Assembly: GCA_902464015.1 (NCBI GenBank)
Contig: CABQHM010000003.1
Location: 1-64,000, forward strand
DNA: 64,000 nucleotides
Origin: an uncultured Coriobacteriales bacterium
GTDB taxonomy: Bacteria; Actinomycetota; Coriobacteriia; Coriobacteriales; UMGS124
Direction of reading: 5' to 3'
The translations under genes and the position numbers were made by a program. The notes beneath the pieces are model-generated. The model was not told the DNA's origin. It saw only the letters and a list, made by a program, of their open reading frames with translations, and did no database searches. Positions 18,501 through 26,428 of the stretch are shown one piece after another. Each line of letters opens with the position of its first letter. Within the stretch, counting starts at the first letter, position 1.

Positions 18501-18628
18501 CCTGCGATGTTGACGGCACCGAGATGATCTACACCTCGGACGACCCGCGTCTGAAGGAATGGCTGCCCGTGTACGACAACGAGGAGAGCCAGAAGAACTA
18601 CGCTGAGAGGAACGGAGTGCAGCTATGA
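15536..18628 (+). CDS. Tat-exported molybdopterin oxidoreductase, DMSO reductase family, catechol-dehydroxylase-like
   Basis: A 1030-residue catalytic subunit. GTG 15536 is preferred because AAGGAGG lies 7 bases upstream; an ATG at 15503 is possible. A Tat signal (DVSRRSFVGLAAAAGLVVAG ... ALA) opens it. The [4Fe-4S] motif CRGCGKMEC...GNCC (C-x2-C-x3-C-x26-C) is followed by SQASLQACYHPDRLRYPLKR, the molybdopterin domains, and the C-terminal cofactor-binding domain (FIMTTGRRIPVYFHSEHRQL, VEINPADAAELGIEQGDWVW). The N-terminal signature and the LuxR neighbour are those of the catechol dehydroxylases of Eggerthella and Gordonibacter; that assignment is inference, as other substrates are possible. 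There is no membrane anchor gene. Confidence 0.85.
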   Translation: MERELKWSLNTDVSRRSFVGLAAAAGLVVAGAKATPALAETHNSGSVPANEGTTKRIRTMCRGCGKMECAVWVTVENGRAVKVEGDESSMASSGNCCSKSQASLQACYHPDRLRYPLKRTNPKGEDDPGWVRISWDEALQTSAEKINEIKAQRGSNAGLTMCGTSRIYCMASALGLTGILDSVNTDQAYQICKGPRHVGTTLQSNRAYSWNATVDRAPVLVVWGGGAELSNYDDSCRTMVDAAAKAEKFIIVDPRMTNLGKEADIWLPLRPGTDAAMALGWLNVIVNNKLYDEMWVKRWTDLPYLVVEDMEATETAAGSRFNGDPLKTKLLKESDIVEGGSSTRFMVYDKLSGELVWHDASTGYWQGEKPLELKESTREMDGFVPDLPNAAPGVEPGYVVEKTDFSRCDPLIDPDYECGEIEVTLKDGSKVKAKPVWDYFCAHVDNYDPDTVAEITGVDADLIVEAATTYATPLHPETGYGNGGIQYMLAIEHSCNSVQCSRAIDAIVGLTGNFDTPGGNRGQTQGPIGMEEFDMGAEISIFPFAGPEAADKWANIAGVNDIPMLPDLGIWGDSTAIWDCCNRSERAQYPIYMGICQSGDLMNMSNALYAWEGLKQLDFFLDLDLWHTPTSQLADILLPVRHWLEVDCVRTSQGCGGHEGCHCKTVEPLGETWFDVDVIIQLAKACGIPWHPGAETDEEKWPDSIKDLDAAVARYADLTADYPGDSPWEKFKSYFQEQGMQDCKKLQPDTWGTYRRYETGIRVSSQNIGGGGVTFGAPGLGTPTKKQEIWCTKLETVHTPEHPFYGQDIDHYSMPDSKSGDQFDKIGPFTLPTYTEPPEGPVANPEYVTEYPFIMTTGRRIPVYFHSEHRQLPWCREQWPVPRVEINPADAAELGIEQGDWVWIETPRHKIRQVADLYYGIRPGTINCEHQWWMPEFHGAMKGLELVNVNTLVNKDLRDPICGSSYARAYNVNIYKATAENSPNGNPVPCDVDGTEMIYTSDDPRLKEWLPVYDNEESQKNYAERNGVQL

Positions 18629-19371
18629 GCCGCAAAGCGATCATAACGGACCTGAACCGTTGCGTGGGCTGCCTCGCCTGCTCGGTTGCCTGCAAGGTCC
18701 AGAACGAGGTGCCGATTGGCAGCTACTGGAACAAGGTCGTCCGCATGGGCCCGGTGCCCAAGGAGGATGGCGGCCAGTTCCCCAACGTTGAGATGTACTT
18801 CCTGCCGCTGTCATGCCAGCACTGCGCCAACCCCGAGTGCGTGAACGTGTGCCCCACCGGCGCCACCTACAAGCGCGAGGACGGCATCGTCGTTATCGAC
18901 GCCGAGCAGTGCATCGGCTGCCAGGCCTGCGTGAGCGCCTGCCCCTACGGCGTGCGCTACCTCGACGCCGACCTCAACGTGGTGCAGAAGTGCAACATGT
19001 GCGCCGACCGCGTCGATGAGGGCCTGCTGCCCAGCTGCGTTGCACAGTGCGGCGGCCGTGCCCGCTACTTCGGCGACCTCGACGAGGGCATCGAGTCCTT
19101 CGAGGGCCCGGCTCCTCTCGACGTTTCCTCGGGCGACGACTTCAAGAAACTCAACCCCGTGGACTACGACGCCAACGTGGGCAGCCGCGCCAAGCTCGTC
19201 GACGTGATCAACGCCTACGACGACGCCGAGGTGTACCACCTGAACGACTCGGGCAACGACCCGAGCTTTGCCTACATCCTTCGTGGCGTGAAGTGGCAGA
19301 CCAACCCGGAGTTCTTCTTTGACCCCACGGCTCCCACCAAGTCTCGCGAAGAGGCAAAGCCCCTGGTGTAA
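18625..19371 (+). CDS. Four-cluster ferredoxin-type electron-transfer subunit
   Basis: A 248-residue DmsB/NrfC-like iron-sulfur subunit whose start overlaps the catalytic gene's stop (ATGA), implying coupled translation. Four cysteine groups are visible: CVGCLACSVACK, CQHCANPECVNVCP, CIGCQACVSACP, and CNMC with CVAQC about 11 residues on. They would bind four [4Fe-4S] clusters. It has no signal peptide, so it would be exported as a passenger on the Tat signal of the catalytic subunit. It would carry electrons to the molybdenum site. Confidence 0.92.
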   Translation: MSRKAIITDLNRCVGCLACSVACKVQNEVPIGSYWNKVVRMGPVPKEDGGQFPNVEMYFLPLSCQHCANPECVNVCPTGATYKREDGIVVIDAEQCIGCQACVSACPYGVRYLDADLNVVQKCNMCADRVDEGLLPSCVAQCGGRARYFGDLDEGIESFEGPAPLDVSSGDDFKKLNPVDYDANVGSRAKLVDVINAYDDAEVYHLNDSGNDPSFAYILRGVKWQTNPEFFFDPTAPTKSREEAKPLV

Positions 19372-19456
19372 TGGGGTGTACGAACGATATGTTCGACCTT
19401 GTGCTGTAAAGCATAGAAGCGCATAAGCGCAGATATGCATGGTAAGTAAGAATGAG

Positions 19457-19488
19457 GTGGCCGGGTGCGTGCAAGCGTGCCCGGCCAC
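19457..19488. other. GC-rich hairpin inside the molybdoenzyme operon
   Basis: GTGGCCGGG (19457-19465) pairs with CCCGGCCAC (19480-19488). No T-run follows, so it is more likely an RNA-stability or partial-attenuation structure separating the enzyme subunits from the accessory genes than a terminator. Confidence 0.45.
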
Positions 19489-19570
19489 GATGGGCCCTCA
19501 GGGCGGCGTGCGTGTGACATGACGAAAACACACATGCCGCCGCCGGGTCTCACGGAAAAAGGGATGAACT

Positions 19571-20374
19571 ATGACTGAGCGTATGGATGACATGCTTGAC
19601 GCCGACGAACTCGCGATGTTCGAGGAGGGACGCGAATACGATCCCCTCGACGTCGAGGAGGAGAAGGACGCTGACGAGAAGGCCGAGACGTTCGGCTACA
19701 TCGGCACGCCCGAAGAGGCAGCCGCCGCGCAGAAGCCCGCCGCTCAGGAGATTCCCGCCCGTGAGCGCATCGAGCAGCTCTTTGAGGATATGCCGCCGTT
19801 CAAGCGCTGGCTGATCAACATCATGCAGGTGTGCCGCGAGCCGCAGCGTGCCGAGGACATCGAGAAGGTCGTGGAGGGGCTGCGCGCCAAGAGGCACTGT
19901 GTGTTCAACGCCGCAAGCTTCCGCACCATGCTCGAAGAGGCCGGCGCGCTTGAGAAGCTCACGCTTGACGGTCGGCCTTATGGGAAGGTCGAACCCAAGC
20001 TCGAGGAGGTCGAGGAGGACGGCAAGACCTACCTGCGTCCGACTCAGCCCCCCGAGGCCATGTGGAAGACGACGCCAGAGGGCCTTGAGGCAATCGAGTC
20101 CAACGATCCGCTCGACGCGCTCACTCAGATTATGAACGAGCAGAGGGACTACACCGAAGTGTTCACCGAAATCCTGGGCATGTGTGAGGGTGACGGTGCC
20201 TCCATCAACGAAATCAAGATGCAAGTCAACACCAACCCTGTGCTCGAATACCCCAAGAAGACGGCGCAGTTCTTCATGGACTACCTCGATCGCAACGACG
20301 CCATTGAGTGGGACGGCGCCTGGAAGATCACCGAGGTGGGGCGCAAGCTGCTGCAGAGCCTGGGGCAGAAGTAG
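19571..20374 (+). CDS. Unknown acidic protein of the molybdoenzyme operon
   Basis: A 267-residue soluble protein I do not recognise. The first 55 residues are strongly acidic and probably disordered. Two segments look like winged-helix units: residues about 60-130 (FKRWLINIMQVCREPQRAED ... FNAASFRTMLEEAGALEKLT) and about 185-265 (YTEVFTEILGMCEGDGASIN ... YLDRNDAIEWDGAWKITEVG). It sits between the ferredoxin subunit and TorD, so a role in enzyme maturation or operon control is plausible. Ribosome binding before ATG 19571 is weak (AAAAGGGA). Confidence 0.65.
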   Translation: MTERMDDMLDADELAMFEEGREYDPLDVEEEKDADEKAETFGYIGTPEEAAAAQKPAAQEIPARERIEQLFEDMPPFKRWLINIMQVCREPQRAEDIEKVVEGLRAKRHCVFNAASFRTMLEEAGALEKLTLDGRPYGKVEPKLEEVEEDGKTYLRPTQPPEAMWKTTPEGLEAIESNDPLDALTQIMNEQRDYTEVFTEILGMCEGDGASINEIKMQVNTNPVLEYPKKTAQFFMDYLDRNDAIEWDGAWKITEVGRKLLQSLGQK

Positions 20375-20425
20375 GCAAGCTTGCCGAATCATCTGGCGAG
20401 CTTCGTTTGAAGATAGGAGAGGGAC

Positions 20426-21172
20426 ATGGCTGAGGAAGAGAAGAGCATGATGGGCGAGGCCGCTACGGGAACCGACGCGGACGCGGCGCTGAGCGAGCAG
20501 GACCGTGCGATGCTCGTGGGTCTCAATGAGCAGCGCGAGAACATGTATGGCCTGCTGAGCCGTCTGTACAAGGTTGAGATGGACGAGGACTTTTACAAGG
20601 GACTTTACGAGGCGGCATTCCCTACGGCAACGGGCAACGACGACGTGGACGCAGGGTACCGCCGTATCGCGCTGTACTGCGCGAGCCATCGCGACGACGC
20701 CCTGCTCGACCTGGCACGCGATTACGCCCGCGTGTTCATTGGCCATGGCAACAACGCTTACGCTGCCGCCTATCCCTTCGAGAGTGTGTATACCTCCGAG
20801 AAGCGCCTGCTCATGCAGGAGGCGCGCGACGAGATTGTCGAAGTGTACCGCGAGAGCGGCTTTGCCGTCGACGCGAGCTGGGAGGACCCCGAGGACCATA
20901 TCGCGTTGGAGCTTGAGTACATGCAGATGATGGCCCGCCGTGCCCGCCAGGCCCTGGAGGCTGGTGAGGACGAGCACGCCCTGGAGCTGCTCGATAAGCA
21001 GCGCGCGTTCTTGCTGCGTCACCTTCTCTCCTGGACGCCGTTCCTTGCCAATGACATGGAGCGCATTGCCCAAACCGACCTGTACCAGGGACTTGCGCTT
21101 TTGACCCGCGGCCTGCTTGCGCAGGATCGCGAGTTCTTGAACAGTGTCGTGGTGTCGCAGGAGCAGGAGTAG
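20426..21172 (+). CDS. TorD/DmsD-family molybdoenzyme maturation chaperone
   Basis: A 248-residue cytoplasmic chaperone, good ribosome binding (ATAGGAGAGGG) before ATG 20426. The all-helical TorD fold is recognisable from ENMYGLLSRLYKVEMDEDFY, LARDYARVFIGHG, AYPFESVYTSEKRLL, and the later HIALELEYMQMMARRA segment. Members bind the Tat signal of their cognate molybdoenzyme and help cofactor insertion before export. The client here is almost certainly the catalytic subunit at 15536. It lies 52 bases after the unknown gene and 52 before the helicase-like gene. Confidence 0.9.
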   Translation: MAEEEKSMMGEAATGTDADAALSEQDRAMLVGLNEQRENMYGLLSRLYKVEMDEDFYKGLYEAAFPTATGNDDVDAGYRRIALYCASHRDDALLDLARDYARVFIGHGNNAYAAAYPFESVYTSEKRLLMQEARDEIVEVYRESGFAVDASWEDPEDHIALELEYMQMMARRARQALEAGEDEHALELLDKQRAFLLRHLLSWTPFLANDMERIAQTDLYQGLALLTRGLLAQDREFLNSVVVSQEQE

Positions 21173-21223
21173 GAGTAACGCCGGGTCGCAGGACCTGCGT
21201 CTCGCCGGGGGAGGCAAGAGGAA

Positions 21224-23230
21224 ATGAAAAACAAGCAACTTGAAAGCCGCCGCTGGTGGGGCATGGGTGGGGCGCAGAGCCCGGCGTTTGTGCGCAATGG
21301 CAAAGCATGCATGGTAAAAGGTGCCGCGGATGTTGTGATGGGCGAGCTCGTGCAGCGCGTGCAGGCTGTGATTGCGGGCGGCGCTGATTCCAAAGACGTC
21401 CTGGTGCTGTGTGCCGATCCAACGAGTGCCGCGCGCATGCAGGCAGAGCTGGCCGCTGTGCGGGCAGAGGGTGCCGGCCAGGCTGCGGGTGCTGGTTGGG
21501 CGGAGGGCACCGGCGAGGTGCGTGTCCTTACGTGCCGCGAGCTTGCGTGTGCCGTGCTGGCCGACCCCGACAGCGCCGCCGCAACGGGGATGTCGTTCTC
21601 CTCGGGTCGGGCACGTTTGCTCAGCGCATATGAGACGGACTTCTTGATGGAGGACGTCAAGACGCTTGGTGCGCGCCCTAAGCGCTTGCGTGAGATGCTC
21701 AAGTTTTTCTACCGTGGCTGGACCGAGCTTGCTGACGAGGACCCCGAGTGGCTCTTCACCGTTGAGGAGATTGACACGTTCGAGTTCCTTACCTGCGAGC
21801 TGCAATACCTGGGCGCCATGATGGAGCCGCAGGTGAGCAACCTTGCGACCAAGGCGCTGCGCATGGAGGGGCGGGTGCGCGAAAGGTTTGTGCGCAAGCA
21901 TGTGTTTGTGTACGGCTATCAAAGCCTGAGCCGTGCCTCGCAACTGCTCTGTCAGCTTGTGGCTGGTGAGGAGCTTGTTGCAGGGGTTGGCCCGGACATG
22001 GGCGTCGACGTGTTCGAGAGCTATGCGTATCCGGCTGGTGTCGAGGACTTTGTGCGTCTGAATCCTGCGGCCAAGGTCGTGGAAGTGGATACGCAGGGCG
22101 TTGCGGGCGACAAGGTGTGCGACGCGCGTTCATGGAAGACCCCTGCTGATGAGGTCGAAGGTACGGCCGATGCCATTGTGGCGGCCGTCGAGATTGGCAT
22201 GAATGCCGAGGATATCGCTGTGGTCACCTTCCATCCCTGGTGGACCCAGCAGATGGCGCGTGCCCTTCAGGCGCGTGGTCTGCACGCGAATGCCTGGCTC
22301 GGAGCGCCCAAGCTGCATGGCGACATTCGCGAGCTCGACAGGTGCTTGGGCCTTCGCACGGTCACTCTCCTGCGCCTCCTTGCGGACGAGCATGACGGCA
22401 TGGCATGGAGGAGCTGGTTTGGTTTTGGCGACTACCTTGCCCGCAGTAACCAGTTTGCCGAAATGCGCCGCCGCGTGTGCGGCATGCATATAGGCGAGGG
22501 CTGCACTGTGGCGGCGAGCAAACGTGCCGAGGTGAGCACGCAAGAGGCAGCGAGCGCATGCGGCGAGGGCGCTACCTGCGGAGACACGCGGGGCGCACGC
22601 GGCGAGGGCGCTGCGAAGCTGAGCGCGCATGGCGACGTACACGGCGACCTTGCAGCTTACGGCATCGACCTCGATTCCGACCTCAAACCCCTGTTCGCCG
22701 AGGTGCGTGAATTGCGCGGCCCAAGGTTGCTGGCGTATCTGGTCGAGACACTTGCCGGTCCCGACGTGCCGCTGCCTGCTTCGGTGCGCCCACTGCTTGC
22801 GCTGGGCCCCGACGCCGACGCTGCGCAGATGGTGGCCGAGCTCGATCGCCTGCAGTTTTTCTCGGGTGTGCCCGCCCGGGCCGGTGTGACGGTTGCTACT
22901 TATACGGCCCTGGCCGATATCGACTTTGACCAGGTGTTTGTCGTTGGGTTTGTGAACGGTCTTTTCCCTCGAGCCGACTACTTCGATCTCACCAAGGTCA
23001 CGGTGGACAAGCAGGCAAAGATGGGCGAGCGCGATGCCCGCGCGGCGCGTGCCATGGCGGGCCTGGGCACCCGGGGGCTGCATGTGGGCAGCTTCGAGCG
23101 TTGCGAACGTATGCTCGCTGACCGCATGGGCGTAAAGCAGGTGCGCATCTACGCTGCCGACGACTTTGGCCGCGAGATGGTCGAAGCCGCTCCTAGCATC
23201 TATACCGACGTGCTGCTGGACCGCGGGTAG
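21224..23230 (+). CDS. Degenerate UvrD/AddB-like helicase-fold protein
   Basis: A 668-residue protein ending the molybdoenzyme operon. The order of elements recalls superfamily 1 helicases or AddB: a nucleotide-fold start (DVLVLCADPTSAARMQAELA), a middle helical region, a second fold (DIAVVTFHPWWTQQMARALQ) and a motif V-like strand (VFVVGFVNGLFPRADYF). The expected Walker A GxxxxGK[ST] is absent: the N-terminus reads KGAADVVMGELVQRV in its place. The protein thus probably cannot hydrolyse ATP as a helicase. A stretch near residues 420-470 is Ala/Gly-rich and poorly conserved-looking. Why such a protein is in a respiratory operon is unknown. Confidence 0.65.
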   Translation: MKNKQLESRRWWGMGGAQSPAFVRNGKACMVKGAADVVMGELVQRVQAVIAGGADSKDVLVLCADPTSAARMQAELAAVRAEGAGQAAGAGWAEGTGEVRVLTCRELACAVLADPDSAAATGMSFSSGRARLLSAYETDFLMEDVKTLGARPKRLREMLKFFYRGWTELADEDPEWLFTVEEIDTFEFLTCELQYLGAMMEPQVSNLATKALRMEGRVRERFVRKHVFVYGYQSLSRASQLLCQLVAGEELVAGVGPDMGVDVFESYAYPAGVEDFVRLNPAAKVVEVDTQGVAGDKVCDARSWKTPADEVEGTADAIVAAVEIGMNAEDIAVVTFHPWWTQQMARALQARGLHANAWLGAPKLHGDIRELDRCLGLRTVTLLRLLADEHDGMAWRSWFGFGDYLARSNQFAEMRRRVCGMHIGEGCTVAASKRAEVSTQEAASACGEGATCGDTRGARGEGAAKLSAHGDVHGDLAAYGIDLDSDLKPLFAEVRELRGPRLLAYLVETLAGPDVPLPASVRPLLALGPDADAAQMVAELDRLQFFSGVPARAGVTVATYTALADIDFDQVFVVGFVNGLFPRADYFDLTKVTVDKQAKMGERDARAARAMAGLGTRGLHVGSFERCERMLADRMGVKQVRIYAADDFGREMVEAAPSIYTDVLLDRG

Positions 23231-23253
23231 GGGTCCGCGGTCGGCCCCTTCCC

Positions 23254-24180
23254 TTATGAGAACACGGACGGCAGGCCGCCGGCGGGGATTCCTCCCTGTT
23301 CGGCCGGCCTGCCGTCGCCGTCGCGGTAGACCTCCAGGAGAACCTCGACCAGGGTGCGCAAGTCGTCGGTCTCGTATTGCTTGAGGTAGCCGATGCCGAT
23401 GGTGACCGGGTCGAAGGGCTCGAGCACCACGCGTGCCAGCTCGCCGGGGTCCATGTCGAGCGGCATGAGCGTGAAGGCCGTGCCGCAGCCGGCTTTGATC
23501 ATCTGGATGGTCTCGTTGACGTTGTCGCAGCCCACGAAGCGCCTGTTGCCAAGGAGGTCTTCCAGGCGAATCCCGGGCTCGTCGATGTCGCGCGTTGCGA
23601 GCTGGGAGCCCGAGCGGATGATGACGCGGTCGAGGTCGACGTCATCGACCGTCACCGAGTCGCGGCCGGCGAGGGGGTCGTCTTTGGCGACAATCATGTA
23701 CTCGCGGGCCTGGGTCAGCGGGATGAACACTCCTCCCGCCTGGCTCTCGACGATGTTTTGCCGTGCGATGACCACGTTGCCCGGTCGTTTTATCACCGAC
23801 GGCGTGTCGCCCCAGATTTTGAGGCGCAGCATGTTGATCACGGCGTTGGGGCGGCGTTGCCTGAACCGCTTGCCCACCTCGGCCACGCCGTACTGGTACA
23901 GGTAGTTGAACACCACCGAGGTGCGGTTGCGGAACATTCCCTCGAGCTCGCGCATGTCCTGCAGGGTGCTGATGGCGTGGCGAAGGAACGCGTGCCCCTC
24001 GTTGGTGAGGGTCACGTGCGAGGTGTCGCGGTCGAGCAGTCGCACGCCGAGGTCCTCCTCCAGGGCGTTGACCTGCTTGGTCAGTGCGGGTTGAGAGACG
24101 TGCAGCGCCTCGGCGGCCTGCCTGAAGTTGAGCGTCTGCGACACGCTCACGAAGCACTCGAGCCTCCACGTGTTGATCAT
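23254..24180 (-). CDS. LysR-family transcriptional regulator
   Basis: A 308-residue regulator: N-terminal winged helix (MINTWRLECFVSVSQTLNFR, AAEALHVSQPALTKQVNALE) and a periplasmic-binding-type effector domain. It is divergent from the Tat ferredoxin at 24633, with AT-rich repeated GGTTATCA motifs between them, so it most likely controls that gene and itself. It converges on the molybdoenzyme operon; a perfect 12-bp inverted repeat (23267-23278 with 23305-23316) in its last codons may act as a shared terminator stem. Confidence 0.93.
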   Translation of the reverse strand: MINTWRLECFVSVSQTLNFRQAAEALHVSQPALTKQVNALEEDLGVRLLDRDTSHVTLTNEGHAFLRHAISTLQDMRELEGMFRNRTSVVFNYLYQYGVAEVGKRFRQRRPNAVINMLRLKIWGDTPSVIKRPGNVVIARQNIVESQAGGVFIPLTQAREYMIVAKDDPLAGRDSVTVDDVDLDRVIIRSGSQLATRDIDEPGIRLEDLLGNRRFVGCDNVNETIQMIKAGCGTAFTLMPLDMDPGELARVVLEPFDPVTIGIGYLKQYETDDLRTLVEVLLEVYRDGDGRPAEQGGIPAGGLPSVFS

Positions 24181-24296
24181 GGAATTTCCCCCTCGCCCTT
24201 TCGGCTAACTCGGCCGTCCCGTCCCAAGTGTACTCCCTATTTTTGGGCGCGGTGTTTTTCGATGCGGTTCAGGGTATATTCGGTTTTTCATCAATC

Positions 24297-24366
24297 GATA
24301 ACATTAGGTTATCAACTGATGAATTCAACTGGTTATCAGCCTATAGTAAAAATGTTTTGGTTATCA
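24297..24366. promoter_or_regulatory. Probable LysR operator array
   Basis: GATAAC-ATTAG-GTTATC (24297-24313) is a LysR-type T-N11-A dyad. GGTTATCA recurs at 24331-24338 and 24359-24366, giving GTTATC half-sites at 24308, 24332 and 24360. The stretch is markedly AT-rich against its surroundings and lies between the LysR gene and the exported ferredoxin gene. A 14-bp palindrome, AGATATGCATATCT, follows at 24497-24510. Confidence 0.6.
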
Positions 24367-24632
24367 CTAAATCACAAAGAGGAAATTCCAGTCGTTTGAG
24401 GCGCGTGCTATAGTCCTCGTTAACGGCAAGGCGGTGGGCTCCCGGGGTGGGAAGCCGGTGGCCCAGACTAACGCGAGGTCTTACGTCTTGCCAGGTAGAT
24501 ATGCATATCTAGCACCGCAAGGCGTACCGCATCACCGTCTATTTCCATATCCAGCACCGCGCGCGCCCTTTTTGCCTGTCGGGCATAGGTGCCGCGCGTG
24601 GGAGAAAACCCATCAAGGAGAAGGGTCTACTT

Positions 24633-26318
24633 ATGGATGCTCAGCAAACCAGCATGTCGCGCAGGGGGTTTCTCGGCGCAGTGGCCGCAGCCGGCGTCGC
24701 GGCCGAGGGTCTGAAGGCGCCCGCCGCTCCCCAGAAGGCGCACGCCCAGACCGTGCTCGACCCCAACCGCGTCTCCGACGTGTATACCAACGAGGAGCTC
24801 GACGCGATGATCATGGACGAGTCGCCTGTCAACGGCGACTACACCGCGCCCAACGGCAAGGTCATCCCGGCGCTCTACCTGCGCCTTCGCAACCGCGTGA
24901 ACCGCATCGGCTACGGCACGGGCTCTGAGATCGAGGGCAACGGCACCGAGTGGGACTTCCTCATGCGCATGTTCAGCGAGGAAGATGCCGAGCACTACCT
25001 CGAGATGCCCATGTACAAGGACTTCAATGCCGACGACTACGCCGCCACCACGGGCCGCACCGTTGACGAGGCGACCGCCATCCTCGAGGACATGGGCTCG
25101 CGCGGCCTTCTGTGCATCCGCACCAAGGCCGGCGTCCCCTACTACCACCTGCTTACGAGCGAGTGGGGCATCTGGGAGTACAACCTCGACCGCTATTACG
25201 AAGACGGCTTCATGGAGGACCACAACAACCGCGCCGGTTCCGACATGAAGATTGAGATCAACGACACGCTGCGCCCCCAGCTCAACGTCATGCCGGTCTC
25301 CAAGGCCGTCATCAAGGGCGAGATGGCGCCGCACACCTCCTGGGAGGAGGTCTTCCTGCGCAACGAGATTATCGGCGTGGCCCCGTGCCAGTGCCGTTCG
25401 CGCGCCAACATGCTGGGTATTGCCGCCGAGGAGTGCGAGGAGGAGCACCCCAAGGAGACGTGTATGATCTTCGGCGACGTGGCCAAGTACTACATCGAGC
25501 GCGGCGAGGCCCGTCAGCTCACCCAGGAGGAGGCCCTGGCGCTGGAGTACGACATCATCGACCACGGCATGGTGCCCGAGGCCCAGTGGACCAAGCAGGT
25601 TGACTTCATGTGCAACTGCAAGAGCGACTGCTGTCTGATCCTGTCCGAGTATGCCGAGGCAAAGGGCGTGGGCAACGTCATGCCGCAGGTGAGCCGCTAC
25701 AACCTGGAGTATGACGCCGATACCTGCATTGGCTGCGGGGCCTGCGTCGAGCGCTGCCCCATGCACTCCATCACGCTGGGCGACGACGGCGTGTGCGTGA
25801 TGGACGAGGCCTGCGTGCGCTGCGGCCAGTGCGCGCTGGTGTGCCCCGTTGAGGCCCGCCACTTGGTTGCCAAGCCTGCGCAGGAGTGGATGGACCTGCC
25901 CGACGACATGATGACCGACTACCTCGACGAGGCGCGCCGCCGTGCCGCCGCGGGCATGCTGTATGACTTTACCGAGAACGGCCTGACCGAGCCTGCTGTG
26001 AAGAAGTACACCTCTGCCGACGGCTTCCGTCTCGACAAGCAGGATACCATGCGTTTTATTCCCGCCAACGAGGTCCCCATGTCTACGCCGACCGGAGCCG
26101 ACGCCAGCGATGCGGGCATCTTCGCCATCGCCCAGGACGGCGAGGCCTCCGAGGTGCTCTCCAACCTCGATCTCAAGGCATACTGCAAGGACGGCTACCG
26201 CGTGACCGAGCCTAGCGCCGCCGCGCTGGAGCTGGCCGCCAAGGTGATGGAGGGCCGTGTGGACAAGGCCGCCGAGTTCGGCGAGCTTGAGGACCGCAGC
26301 GGCGCCATCCCCGCGTAG
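24633..26318 (+). CDS. Tat-exported ferredoxin-like iron-sulfur protein (paralogue A)
   Basis: A 561-residue protein with Tat signal (SMSRRGFLGAVAAAGVAAEG, AHA cleavage); AAGGAGAAGGG precedes ATG 24633. Residues about 60-240 form a domain with a wing-like segment (RGLLCIRTKAGVPYYHLLTS). Next comes a cysteine region, APCQCRSRANM...KETC and MCNCKSDCC. Two ferredoxin clusters follow: CIGCGACVERCP and CVRCGQCALVCP. Cytoplasmic relatives of this CxCR-plus-ferredoxin architecture exist in anaerobes; here it is exported, so it may take electrons at or outside the membrane. It stands alone under a divergent LysR gene. A paralogue lies at 52056. Confidence 0.8.
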   Translation: MDAQQTSMSRRGFLGAVAAAGVAAEGLKAPAAPQKAHAQTVLDPNRVSDVYTNEELDAMIMDESPVNGDYTAPNGKVIPALYLRLRNRVNRIGYGTGSEIEGNGTEWDFLMRMFSEEDAEHYLEMPMYKDFNADDYAATTGRTVDEATAILEDMGSRGLLCIRTKAGVPYYHLLTSEWGIWEYNLDRYYEDGFMEDHNNRAGSDMKIEINDTLRPQLNVMPVSKAVIKGEMAPHTSWEEVFLRNEIIGVAPCQCRSRANMLGIAAEECEEEHPKETCMIFGDVAKYYIERGEARQLTQEEALALEYDIIDHGMVPEAQWTKQVDFMCNCKSDCCLILSEYAEAKGVGNVMPQVSRYNLEYDADTCIGCGACVERCPMHSITLGDDGVCVMDEACVRCGQCALVCPVEARHLVAKPAQEWMDLPDDMMTDYLDEARRRAAAGMLYDFTENGLTEPAVKKYTSADGFRLDKQDTMRFIPANEVPMSTPTGADASDAGIFAIAQDGEASEVLSNLDLKAYCKDGYRVTEPSAAALELAAKVMEGRVDKAAEFGELEDRSGAIPA

Positions 26319-26330
26319 CGAGGCCTACGC

Positions 26331-26428
26331 CCCGGGGCGCTTCCGAGCGCCTCTCCACAAAGTAAGACATTCGCGTACCCGCGCCCCGAGGCGCCTCCGG
26401 GATCCCCCTGCCCCGGAAGCGCCCGGGG
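26331..26428. other. Long inverted repeat after the ferredoxin gene, in a 400-base gene-free gap
   Basis: CCCCGGGGCGCTTCCG (26331-26346) pairs with CGGAAGCGCCCGGGG (26414-26428) with one bulged base. It follows the ferredoxin stop and has no clear T-run. The rest of the gap up to 26718 holds no recognised gene; TACAAT near 26604 is a possible -10 element for the aldose epimerase operon. Confidence 0.45.

Noticed and set aside
19457..19488. Terminator after the ferredoxin subunit
   Set aside because: No T-run follows and the downstream genes belong functionally to the same operon.
19550..21943. A 797-codon open frame antisense to the unknown protein and TorD genes
   Set aside because: It is the third-position shadow of several genuine genes and has no domain or ribosome binding site.
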